Shown here one piece after another: positions 8,393 to 16,152 of a stretch of 64,000 nucleotides of DNA (position 1 is its first letter; the number at the start of each line of letters is the position of its first letter). Origin of the DNA: JBEIHI01 sp964655245. Lineage in GTDB: Bacteria; Bdellovibrionota; UBA2394. The notes beneath the pieces are model-generated. The model had not been told where the DNA came from, did no database searches, and worked only from the letters and a program-made list of their open reading frames with translations. The stretch is from assembly GCA_964655245.1 (NCBI GenBank), contig CAZZLQ010000004.1, forward strand, positions 1 to 64,000, written 5' to 3'. The position numbers and the translations under genes are program-made.

Positions 8393-9109
8393 CTAGGACT
8401 CTGCATTTGAGACGACCTTTTGAACATCGTCATGATCTTCGAGGGCGCTGACCAGTGAATCGATCTGTAGAGCCACTTCCGCGGTCACGGCGACCTTTGA
8501 GCTGGGAGTCGGCCCCAATTCAGCAAGCGCTGGTGATATCTTGGCAGCCTCTAGGGCCGCTCGAACGCTTTCAAAGCTTTCAGGCGAGGTTTGGATTTCG
8601 TATCCCTCATCAGAGGGCGTTAGATCGTCGGCTCCTGCTTCAAGCACGATGCTCATCAAAGAGTCCTCGGTGGCTTGATCCTTGGACACCAAAAAAACCC
8701 CCTTGGTTGAAAAGCCCCAGGCCACGGAGCCCATTTCTCCAAGGCTTCCACCATGTTTCTCAAAAATTTTTCGAATCTCGGGCTGGGTTCGGAGGCGATT
8801 GTCGGTCAATGCCTCGACCAAAATGGCGACTCCGCCTGGTCCGTAGCCTTCGTAGATCAGTTCCTCGATTTGTCCGCCTTCGAGCTCTCCAGATCCCTTC
8901 TTGATGGCGCGTTCAATATTGTCTTTGGGGACGCTGGCTGCGCGCGCGTCTGAAATCGCTTTCCTCAGTCGCGCATTGGCATCGGGATCTTTCCCGTTTT
9001 TTGCCGCAACCATGATCTCTTTTAAAATCTTTGTGAAGACGGCATTTTTTCGAGCGTCAGTGACGGCTTTCAATCGCTTCACTTTGCTCCATTTGTTGTG
9101 ACCAGCCAT
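8393..9109 (-). CDS. yebC: YebC/PmpR-family protein
   Basis: This 238-aa member of the YebC/TACO1 family starts with the invariant MAGHNKWSKVK and contains IYEGYGPGGVAILVE and the acidic middle domain. Family members have been described as DNA-binding regulators and, more recently, as ribosome-associated factors that help translation of difficult stretches. The sequence does not decide between these roles. The start at 9109 is fixed by the conserved N-terminus. An ATG 13 codons upstream adds nothing conserved. It sits upstream of ruvC, as in many proteobacteria. Confidence 0.96.
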   Translation of the reverse strand: MAGHNKWSKVKRLKAVTDARKNAVFTKILKEIMVAAKNGKDPDANARLRKAISDARAASVPKDNIERAIKKGSGELEGGQIEELIYEGYGPGGVAILVEALTDNRLRTQPEIRKIFEKHGGSLGEMGSVAWGFSTKGVFLVSKDQATEDSLMSIVLEAGADDLTPSDEGYEIQTSPESFESVRAALEAAKISPALAELGPTPSSKVAVTAEVALQIDSLVSALEDHDDVQKVVSNAES

Positions 9110-9239
9110 TGTTTCATGGCTATCAATCGAAGTCTTGAATGGCAACAACCGAGCGAGCTTTGAGGGCCCCAGGGGGTTTTTTCATTTGCTTTGCAGTAGT
9201 CTTCTAATTAAGTTTTGAGAGGGAAAAGGAGATCATTGT

Positions 9240-9716
9240 ATGAAATTTTTTCAGTTAATTTTAGCTGCTCATCTGGTGGCTTTTGGTTTTATGGGATGCA
9301 AAAACAAATCTTCGGAAGCCGAGGTTAAGACGGCCACTCAAGCCCAAGCGGGCGAGCCTGAGAAGGTGAAGGTCCAGCATATTTTGATTGGCTTTAAAGG
9401 AAGTCTTCCTGGTCAGAATATTGAGAGATCTCCTGAGGACGCCAAAAAGCTTGCGATGGAGATTTTTGAAAAAGCAAAAGCCAAGGATGCTGATTTTGAG
9501 GCTCTGGTGAAGCAGTATTCGGAAGATAGGCCTCCTGGCATTTATGAAATGACAAATGCTGGTATTGCCCCAGCGGCTGGAGCCTTCCCTCGTGAAGGTA
9601 TGGTTCCCGCTTTTGGAAATGTTGGATTCAAACTGCAAGTGGGTGAAGTGGGATTGGCCGAGTTTGATCCGCAAAACTCACCCTTTGGCTATCACATTAT
9701 CAAGAGACTGAATTAG
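9240..9716 (+). CDS. Parvulin-type (PpiC) peptidyl-prolyl isomerase lipoprotein
   Basis: This 158-aa predicted lipoprotein has a signal peptide ending in FMGC with Cys20. A parvulin domain follows from about 44 (VQHILIGFKG) to the end (FGYHIIKRLN). It would assist folding of envelope proteins. The loop SEDRPPGIYEMTNAG is longer and less usual than in PrsA/SurA parvulins, so catalytic activity is likely but not certain. GGAG lies about 10 bases before the ATG. It precedes livK by 20 bases and may be co-transcribed with the transporter, although the two are not functionally linked by known biology. Confidence 0.88.
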   Translation: MKFFQLILAAHLVAFGFMGCKNKSSEAEVKTATQAQAGEPEKVKVQHILIGFKGSLPGQNIERSPEDAKKLAMEIFEKAKAKDADFEALVKQYSEDRPPGIYEMTNAGIAPAAGAFPREGMVPAFGNVGFKLQVGEVGLAEFDPQNSPFGYHIIKRLN

Positions 9717-9736
9717 TCGTTCAATAGGAGAAGGAT

Positions 9737-10885
9737 ATGAGAATGAAGTTTGCAAGTTTAAGCCTGGCGGCTTTGATCACAATGGTTGGCTGTAAAAAAG
9801 CTGCCGAACAAGCTGAAGCGGGAGATGTTCTGCGAATTGGTGAGTTCGGTTCATTGACGGGTACTGAGGCCACCTTTGGAATCTCAACTCACAACGGGAT
9901 CAAGTTGGTCATCGATGAGATCAATGCGACTGGCGGTATCAAGGGAAAGAAGCTCGAATTGTTCACCGTTGATAATGGTGGAAAGCCCGAGGAAACGGTC
10001 AGCGCGGTGACGAAGTTGATCACTCAAAACAAGGTCGATGTTTTGTTGGGAGAGGTCGCAAGCTCACGATCGTTAGCAGCAGCTCCGATTGCCCAGCGAG
10101 CACAAGTTCCGATGATTTCACCGTCATCAACGAATCCCAAGGTCACTGAGATCGGCGATTATATTTTCCGAGTCTGTTTTACCGATCCCTTTCAAGGCAA
10201 AGTGATTGCTAAGTTTGCTCTTGAAAATCTCAAGGCAAAAACGGCAGCCGTCTTGGTGGACAAGAAGAGTGATTACTCGGTTGGACTCTCGGACTTTTTC
10301 AAAAATGAATTTGTTGCGGGCGGCGGCAGGATCATTGATGAGCAGAATTATGTCGGTGGTGATATTGACTTCAAAGGTCAGTTGACCAATCTCAAGGGTA
10401 AAAATCCTGATGTCGTGATTGTTCCCGGCTATTATACAGAGGTCGGTTTGATCATTAAGCAAGCTCGAAGCTTGGGTCTCAAATCTGTCTTCCTTGGTGG
10501 AGATGGTTGGGATTCTCCCAAACTCTTCGAAATCGGTGGTGACTCCTTAGTGGGAAGCTATTTCTCAAACCACTACTCGGTGGATGATCCCGATCCGATG
10601 GTTCAGCAATTCATTCAAAAATATAAGGCTGCCTATAAGGGCGAGGTCCCCGATGGACTTGCTGCGATGGGATACGATGCGGCCCTTGTTTTGGTCGATG
10701 CCTTGAAGCGTGCCAATTCGACGAGCCGACCTGATATTCGAGCGGCGATCGCTGCCACTCAAAATTTCCGCGGCGTGACAGGAGTGATTACGATTGATCA
10801 AAACCGTAACGCTTCAAAGCCGGCTGTGATGTTGCAGATTGCAGACCGTGGTCAGTTGAAGTTCGTTAAGCGCGTGGAACCATAA
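9737..10885 (+). CDS. livK: Branched-chain amino acid ABC transporter substrate-binding lipoprotein
   Basis: This 382-aa periplasmic binding protein of the LivK/Peripla_BP_6 family contains LRIGEFGSLTGTEATFG, a two-lobed fold and GYDAALVLVDALKRA. The N-terminus is a lipoprotein signal (ITMVGC, Cys19) rather than the free periplasmic form of E. coli LivK, so it should be membrane-tethered. The ribosome site AGGAGAAGG lies just upstream. It heads livK-H-M-G-F. The family also binds other amino acids, amides and urea, so leucine/isoleucine/valine specificity is assumed, not shown. Confidence 0.93.
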   Translation: MRMKFASLSLAALITMVGCKKAAEQAEAGDVLRIGEFGSLTGTEATFGISTHNGIKLVIDEINATGGIKGKKLELFTVDNGGKPEETVSAVTKLITQNKVDVLLGEVASSRSLAAAPIAQRAQVPMISPSSTNPKVTEIGDYIFRVCFTDPFQGKVIAKFALENLKAKTAAVLVDKKSDYSVGLSDFFKNEFVAGGGRIIDEQNYVGGDIDFKGQLTNLKGKNPDVVIVPGYYTEVGLIIKQARSLGLKSVFLGGDGWDSPKLFEIGGDSLVGSYFSNHYSVDDPDPMVQQFIQKYKAAYKGEVPDGLAAMGYDAALVLVDALKRANSTSRPDIRAAIAATQNFRGVTGVITIDQNRNASKPAVMLQIADRGQLKFVKRVEP

Positions 10886-10890
10886 AGGAC

Positions 10891-11799
10891 GTGTCGGAGC
10901 TTCTTCAACACTTAGTGAATGGCATTTCTTTGGGCAGTGTTTATGCATTGATCGCCATAGGCTACTCGATGGTCTATGGCATCTTGCAGCTGATCAATTT
11001 TGCGCACGGCGAAGTGGTGATGCTCGGCTCGGTCTTTGGTTTCTTTGTTGCACCTCGTCTCATGCAGCCACTCGAGCCTTCGACTCAGATGTTTGTGGCA
11101 GTGCTGTTGATTGCGATGGTGCTTTGTGGCTTCCTTGGCTTTTTCATCGAGTGGCTTTGCTATCGACCGATTCGTAAGGCCCCCCGCATGAATTGCTTGA
11201 TTACCGCGATTGGAATCTCGCTGTTTCTTCAGTATTTCACTCAGCTAGACTTTGTGTTTGGGGCCATTCCTCAGAGCTATCCCGAGCTCATTAAAACAGA
11301 GACGCTATTCTCGATTGCAGGTGTTGAAGTCAGCAACCTCCAAGTTTTAGTTCTGCTTCTCTCGATAACACTCGTGGCTGTGCTTCAGTGGATTGTTTTC
11401 AAAACGAAGTTGGGTAAGGGAATGCGCGCTGTTTCTGAGAGTACTGAGATTGCAGCGATGCTGGGTATTCCTGTGAATCGAGTGATAAGCTTCACCTTTA
11501 TCTTGGGGAGTGTTTTGGCGGCTGCAGCCGGGACGTTGGTGGCGCTGATGTATCCTCGGGTGGATGCCATGATGGGATCTCTCTTGGGAATGAAAGCATT
11601 CGTGGCGGCCGTCCTGGGCGGCATTGGAAGTTTGCCAGGAGCTGTGCTGGGGGGGCTCATCATGGGCCTCGCGGAAGCGTTGACCGTCGGCTATTTATCC
11701 AGCGCCTTTCGGGATGCAATTGCCTTTGCGATTTTGATTGGGGTGCTTTTGATTCGGCCTTCAGGTCTTCTCGGACGAATCAAGGTGGAAAAGGTCTAA
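10891..11799 (+). CDS. livH: Branched-chain amino acid ABC permease LivH
   Basis: This 302-aa inner-membrane permease has the family start LVNGISLGSVYALIAIGY and INFAHGEVVMLG. The cytoplasmic EAA-like loop appears as GKGMRAVSEST, and the C-terminal GGIGSLPGAVLGGLIMGLAE is also typical. The start is GTG at 10891, five bases after the livK stop. AAAGGA is unusually close to it, but the resulting N-terminus aligns with LivH. Confidence 0.95.
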   Translation: MSELLQHLVNGISLGSVYALIAIGYSMVYGILQLINFAHGEVVMLGSVFGFFVAPRLMQPLEPSTQMFVAVLLIAMVLCGFLGFFIEWLCYRPIRKAPRMNCLITAIGISLFLQYFTQLDFVFGAIPQSYPELIKTETLFSIAGVEVSNLQVLVLLLSITLVAVLQWIVFKTKLGKGMRAVSESTEIAAMLGIPVNRVISFTFILGSVLAAAAGTLVALMYPRVDAMMGSLLGMKAFVAAVLGGIGSLPGAVLGGLIMGLAEALTVGYLSSAFRDAIAFAILIGVLLIRPSGLLGRIKVEKV

Positions 11800-11802
11800 G
11801 CG

Positions 11803-12783
11803 GTGAAGCAGGTTTCAATTTTGATAGCATGGCTTGCTGGAGCACTGATCCTTGGATTTGCATTCACCGAGTTTTTTGATCCATATCCGCAGACGATCAT
11901 TGCTTTGATGGGCATTAATATTGTCTTGGCGGTGAGTTTGAATCTTGTGAATGGATTCACGGGACAGTTTTCTCTCGGGCACGCTGGTTTCATGGCAGTG
12001 GGCGCTTATGTTTCGGCCTTCATGACAACCGTGCTTTTGCCTCAGTTCCTCGGTCCAGATCTTGTGGGTCAAACTGGCGTTCAGGAATTGGCTCTTTTCT
12101 TGTCGATTATTATCGGTGGTCTTTTTTCGGGACTTGTAGGGCTTGTGGTTGGAATTCCCTCGCTTCGTTTGAGGGGCGATTATTTAGCGGTTGTGACTCT
12201 TGGATTCGGTGAGATGATTCGTATTTTTATTCTGAATATCGAAGCTGTCGGTGGTGCTCGTGGATTTTATGGCATTCCTCAGGTTGTGAATCTTTACTGG
12301 ATCATGGTTTTTGTTTTTCTTTCATTTCTTTTCATTCATCGCATTTTAAAGAGTGTCGTTGGAAAGCAGTTTATGGCGGTTCGCGATGATGAAACAGCTA
12401 CCTTGGCGATGGGGTTGTCCACCACTCAGATTAAAGTTCGCTCCTTTGTCCTTTCATCTTTCTTTGCAGGTGTCGCGGGGGCCCTCTTTGCGCATTACTA
12501 TGCCTATTTGAATCCGGCCACCTTCACTTTTAATTACTCATTTCAGATTGTTGCGATGGTTGTTTTGGGCGGAATGGGAAGCCTGACCGGGAGTATTGTC
12601 GCAGCCATTTTGCTGACGGGTTTGCTTGAGGTCTTGCGAGAGGCTCAGACGTACACCGGTCTGGATTTGCGAATGGTGATTTACTCGTTGATTTTGATCG
12701 TCATCATGCTGACTCGGCCTCAAGGAATTTTTGGAAGTCAGGAGATTTGGGATTACTTTAAGAAGAAAAAGGCATCCGCATGA
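11803..12783 (+). CDS. livM: Branched-chain amino acid ABC permease LivM
   Basis: This 326-aa second permease of the Liv importer contains LVNGFTGQFSLGHAGFMAVG, LRLRGDYLAVVTLGFGE and GGMGSLTGSIVAA, all typical. Start is GTG at 11803, three bases after the livH stop. The stop overlaps the livG ATG (ATGA). It forms the membrane channel with LivH. Confidence 0.95.
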   Translation: MKQVSILIAWLAGALILGFAFTEFFDPYPQTIIALMGINIVLAVSLNLVNGFTGQFSLGHAGFMAVGAYVSAFMTTVLLPQFLGPDLVGQTGVQELALFLSIIIGGLFSGLVGLVVGIPSLRLRGDYLAVVTLGFGEMIRIFILNIEAVGGARGFYGIPQVVNLYWIMVFVFLSFLFIHRILKSVVGKQFMAVRDDETATLAMGLSTTQIKVRSFVLSSFFAGVAGALFAHYYAYLNPATFTFNYSFQIVAMVVLGGMGSLTGSIVAAILLTGLLEVLREAQTYTGLDLRMVIYSLILIVIMLTRPQGIFGSQEIWDYFKKKKASA

Positions 12784-13550
12784 GAAGTCTTGAAGTGCAA
12801 AATTTGAGCATTCAGTTCGGTGGGCTTAAGGCGGTTCAAAATGTGAGTCTCCACGTCGACGAGCGAGAGCTTGTTGGTTTGATTGGGCCTAATGGTGCGG
12901 GAAAGACCACGCTCTTCAATTTGATGACGGGGATCTATCAACCGACCTCAGGCTCCGTGTTTATAAGCGGTGTGAATATTGCTCGGAAGAAGCCTTATCA
13001 GATCACCAATGACTGTCGAGCAGCTCGCACCTTCCAGAATATTCGTTTGTTTAAGGATCTTTCGGTCCTAGACAATGTTCTGGTCTCTTCTCATCTGAAA
13101 GTCCGTTATGGACTTCTGTCAGCATTTTTCCAAACGAAGTCCTTCCAGTGTCAGGAACGAGAGATTCGTGAAGAAGCGCTTCACTTGCTTCGAATCTTCA
13201 ATCTGGACTCCAAGGCGGATGAGCTAGCCAAAAATCTGCCTTACGGTGAGCAGAGAAAACTTGAGATCGCCCGAGCTTTGATGACAAAGCCAAAGATTTT
13301 GTTCTTGGATGAGCCGGCTGCGGGAATGAATGATGAGGAGACGGCCAAGCTTCTTGAGCTTGTGCGGTTTATTCGACAGGAATTCTCGATTGGCATTTTG
13401 GTGATTGAGCACGATATGAAGTTCATCATGGGCCTCTGTGAGCGAATTTATGTCCTCGATCATGGTCAGCTGATTGCCCAAGGATCACCCGACGAAGTGA
13501 AGCGAAACCCCGAAGTCATCAAGGCCTACCTTGGGGAGGAGGCTGCTTGA
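12780..13550 (+). CDS. livG: Branched-chain amino acid ABC transporter ATPase LivG
   Basis: This 256-aa ATPase has Walker A GPNGAGKTT (about 39-47), a signature loop in the LivG form (LPYGEQRKLEIARAL), Walker B ILFLDEPAAGMN and the switch His in VIEHDM. It energises the LivHM channel together with LivF. Start and stop both overlap neighbouring genes by 4 bases, giving tight coupling. Confidence 0.95.
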   Translation: MRSLEVQNLSIQFGGLKAVQNVSLHVDERELVGLIGPNGAGKTTLFNLMTGIYQPTSGSVFISGVNIARKKPYQITNDCRAARTFQNIRLFKDLSVLDNVLVSSHLKVRYGLLSAFFQTKSFQCQEREIREEALHLLRIFNLDSKADELAKNLPYGEQRKLEIARALMTKPKILFLDEPAAGMNDEETAKLLELVRFIRQEFSIGILVIEHDMKFIMGLCERIYVLDHGQLIAQGSPDEVKRNPEVIKAYLGEEAA

Positions 13551-14257
13551 GCTCCTTTCTGAATATTCAAAAATTGTCGGTTTCTTATGGGGCAGTGCAA
13601 GCTTTGAGAGACGTCAGTATTGAGGTTGCAAAGGGCGAGATTGTTACACTGCTTGGAAGTAACGGAGCAGGAAAATCCACTCTTCTCAGATCCATTATGA
13701 ATATGGCTCCGGTCAACAGTGGAGCTATTGAGTTTGAGGGGGCTTCGATTTTGAAACTTCCCACGAATCAGATCGTTCGAAAAGGAGTGGCCCTTGTTCC
13801 CGAGGGTCGAGGTATTTTGCAAAGCCTGACGGTCCGAGAAAATTTAGAACTCGGAGCGTATCATCAAAAAAATTGGAATGCAGATCTTGAAGAAGTCTTT
13901 CGTCTTTTTCCAATCGTTAAAGAGCGTTTGAAACAAAGTGCTGGAACCCTTTCCGGCGGTGAACAGCAAATGTTGGCCATCGGAAGAGCTCTTTTGTCCC
14001 GACCTAAGCTCTTGCTTCTGGATGAGCCGTCTCTTGGTCTGGCACCCAAAATCATCCAGAATATTTTTGCTCTCATACAGGAGATTCAAAAGCGCGGGGT
14101 GACCATTCTCCTGATTGAGCAAAATGCCCATATGGCAGTGAAGATTTGTAGTCGTGCTTATTTGATTCAAAATGGTCGGATTGTCCTGTCAGGGACACGT
14201 GAAGAGATGCTCTTGAAGGAAGAGGAGACTCGACAGGCCTATTTGGGTGGCAACTGA
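13547..14257 (+). CDS. livF: Branched-chain amino acid ABC transporter ATPase LivF
   Basis: This 236-aa second ATPase carries GSNGAGKST, LSGGEQQMLAIGRAL, LLLLDEPSLGLAP and LIEQNAH. The start is TTG at 13547, overlapping the livG stop as TTGA, with GGGGAGGAG upstream. A TTG start may lower its yield relative to LivG. The 3' end runs 19 bases into the convergent gene. Confidence 0.94.
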   Translation: MSSFLNIQKLSVSYGAVQALRDVSIEVAKGEIVTLLGSNGAGKSTLLRSIMNMAPVNSGAIEFEGASILKLPTNQIVRKGVALVPEGRGILQSLTVRENLELGAYHQKNWNADLEEVFRLFPIVKERLKQSAGTLSGGEQQMLAIGRALLSRPKLLLLDEPSLGLAPKIIQNIFALIQEIQKRGVTILLIEQNAHMAVKICSRAYLIQNGRIVLSGTREEMLLKEEETRQAYLGGN

Positions 14258-15975
14258 GAGCCAGCTGAAGCCTTATGCGCTCTCGTCTGAATGGAGTTGA
14301 TTCGATTGATCAGTGATGGATCGACCCCTCTAGAGCTTAGGAGCTCGCGAGCCGTTTCCTTGATTCTCTGAAGTGCTAGCTCAATCAATGGTGCATGATC
14401 TGATTTGATGGTTTGAAAATGGACTTTGACGTCAAATCGATCTGGTTTCAGTGTGCTTGGCTGGAGCTCAACCAGAGCGTGGAAGTCATCTGCCAGTGTT
14501 GAGCCGAACTCATCTCCCAATTCCTCATGAATCGTTTTAGCGAGAGTTTCTGCCACATGCCTCATTTCATTGACTTCATCGTCAGACAAATTGATGCCCT
14601 TACTTTTGAACTTTGTCAGAGGGATCATCGTCGCTCGCATCTCGGGAGTGATTCGTTTGAGCAGTTGGGAGATGGCCTCTTGGTGGTAGGGGCCTTTGAA
14701 GTAGCGGACAATCTCATCTCCAGAGGATTTTGAAGCAAGAGTCTCTGATCGGGCCAGAGTTGCAGAGAGAATGCTGTCCGCATCAGCCATGAGTCGGTCA
14801 TATCTTTTCTGGGACTCTCCATAGGAGAGGTTGGCAATCATTGTGAGGAAGCTTTCGGAACTGTTCACCGATGGATCGGTAATCGCAGCCTGCAGGGAAG
14901 AAGCATGGAAAGCGCCAACTCGTCGGATGTCAATCGAGACAACGAAGTCAGAATTTTCAGTCAGCTGTGCATCGCCGCTCAGCTGGTCAACAGTCGCCGA
15001 ATCAATTTCAGGTTCAGCGGATGTCCCATACGAGAGTGGAGTTTCAAAAACTTTGATCGAATTGTAGAATTCAGACATCTGCTGAATGAGTTGAGATGGG
15101 ATAATGGAGTCGAGCCTAAAACGTCGATGCATTTGAAGAGAAAGCTCGTTGCTTTGAGATGATTTTCTCAAGAGGTCATTGACCTCTGGGCGAAGAACAA
15201 TCGAGTTTCCCCAACGTGTGGTGAGCTTTTCAAAGTCTGTTCGACTCAGGGAGCTCTCAAGTCCTTGAATCATCTTTTGATGAAGTTTCCGAGTGTCATT
15301 GAAGTGTTCATAGAGCAAGTTCTGAACTTCCGAAAACTGATGAACACCAATCGTAGAATAGTTCGGGAGGTGGATCATGCGAGCAGCAATGCCTGATTCG
15401 TTGAGATTTCGCCCGATTCCAATAGAAAATGGACCGGAGTAAGTTGGTATCTCTTCAAGAAGTTTGCGTACCGATTTGCCGCGAGCCTCAAGGGGCGAAA
15501 ACTCTCGGTCGATGTTTTGATTGAAGCTTTCAATGGCTCGGCGATAGATCCTTTCAATGGCTGCTGGATCCACTGTACTGACTTCTAAGCGGATTGATTT
15601 GTAGTCATTGAAGATGCGAGTGGGATGAATGCCTTCCTCGAGAATTTCCTGAAGTAGGCTTTGCTTAATGAGTCGCACAAAACGATCAACTTGAGAGGGC
15701 GAAAGATGAGCCTTATCTCGAAGTTGCTTAATATACTTCGTTTCAAAGTAGATATGAGTGGGAGAGCTTGATGGAGTCGAAGAGATGCGCTTACTGACAA
15801 AGAAAGAGGGACGCTTGATGGAGGGAATGGAGACCGCTCGGACCATGTCGTGAAGCGCACTGATGCATTCCCGGCGTGATACTTCATCGGGTGGCTGTGC
15901 AGAAATGGAAAATGAAATGGCCCAATAGGCAATGAGCCCATAGATCGCCCGAAGGCGACTTTCCCTTAGTGACAA
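14239..15975 (-). CDS. Secreted orphan protein of unknown function, 578 aa
   Basis: The N-terminus (IYGLIAYWAISFSISAQPP) reads as a cleavable signal peptide with a likely cut after SISA. The remainder is soluble, rich in Ser, Glu, Arg and Leu, and mostly helical in character, with no further membrane span. Central stretches include DFVVSIDIRRVGAFHA and repeated charged helices. No catalytic motif is recognised. Codon use looks like the neighbours, so recent transfer is not suggested. It is a single-gene unit: its 3' end overlaps livF and its 5' end faces korA across 177 bases. An envelope or periplasmic role is all that can be inferred. Confidence 0.75.
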   Translation of the reverse strand: MSLRESRLRAIYGLIAYWAISFSISAQPPDEVSRRECISALHDMVRAVSIPSIKRPSFFVSKRISSTPSSSPTHIYFETKYIKQLRDKAHLSPSQVDRFVRLIKQSLLQEILEEGIHPTRIFNDYKSIRLEVSTVDPAAIERIYRRAIESFNQNIDREFSPLEARGKSVRKLLEEIPTYSGPFSIGIGRNLNESGIAARMIHLPNYSTIGVHQFSEVQNLLYEHFNDTRKLHQKMIQGLESSLSRTDFEKLTTRWGNSIVLRPEVNDLLRKSSQSNELSLQMHRRFRLDSIIPSQLIQQMSEFYNSIKVFETPLSYGTSAEPEIDSATVDQLSGDAQLTENSDFVVSIDIRRVGAFHASSLQAAITDPSVNSSESFLTMIANLSYGESQKRYDRLMADADSILSATLARSETLASKSSGDEIVRYFKGPYHQEAISQLLKRITPEMRATMIPLTKFKSKGINLSDDEVNEMRHVAETLAKTIHEELGDEFGSTLADDFHALVELQPSTLKPDRFDVKVHFQTIKSDHAPLIELALQRIKETARELLSSRGVDPSLINRINSIQTRAHKASAGSQLPPK

Positions 15976-16037
15976 AATCTACTGTCCTTTCCCCTCTTAT
16001 TAACGGCGCAACAATCCACCTTAGCTGCAATTGGCAT

Positions 16038-16055
16038 GCCCACTTATAATTGGGC
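16038..16055. promoter_or_regulatory. Inverted repeat upstream of korA
   Basis: GCCCA and TGGGC arms flank an 8-base AT-rich loop (CTTATAAT) in the divergent gap between the secreted orphan and korA. The loop contains a TATAAT-like hexamer, so this could be an operator overlapping a -10 box. No good -35 was found at the right spacing. Confidence 0.25.
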
Positions 16056-16091
16056 AAGAGGGCGTTTTGAACCACTTTAAGGGTAGAAGTT

Positions 16092-16118
16092 GGGGAGGGG
16101 ATTCCTCAGGGTTGGGGG
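16092..16118 (+). other. Four G-tracts, possible G-quadruplex, before korA
   Basis: Runs of four, four, three and five G, separated by 1, 8 and 2 bases, lie 35-60 bases before korA on the coding strand. The 8-base middle loop is slightly longer than the usual limit. Folding in the mRNA leader is possible but unproven. Confidence 0.25.
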
Positions 16119-16152
16119 CTTCGGCGATTGACTGCCTGCTGGCCCAGCCGCC

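Noticed and set aside
8455..8904. 149-codon open frame antisense to yebC
   Set aside because: Arg/Pro-rich composition typical of a shadow of a conserved gene.
9165..9185. G/C run followed by T6 as a terminator before the PpiC gene
   Set aside because: The loop would be two bases and there is no plus-strand gene upstream to end.
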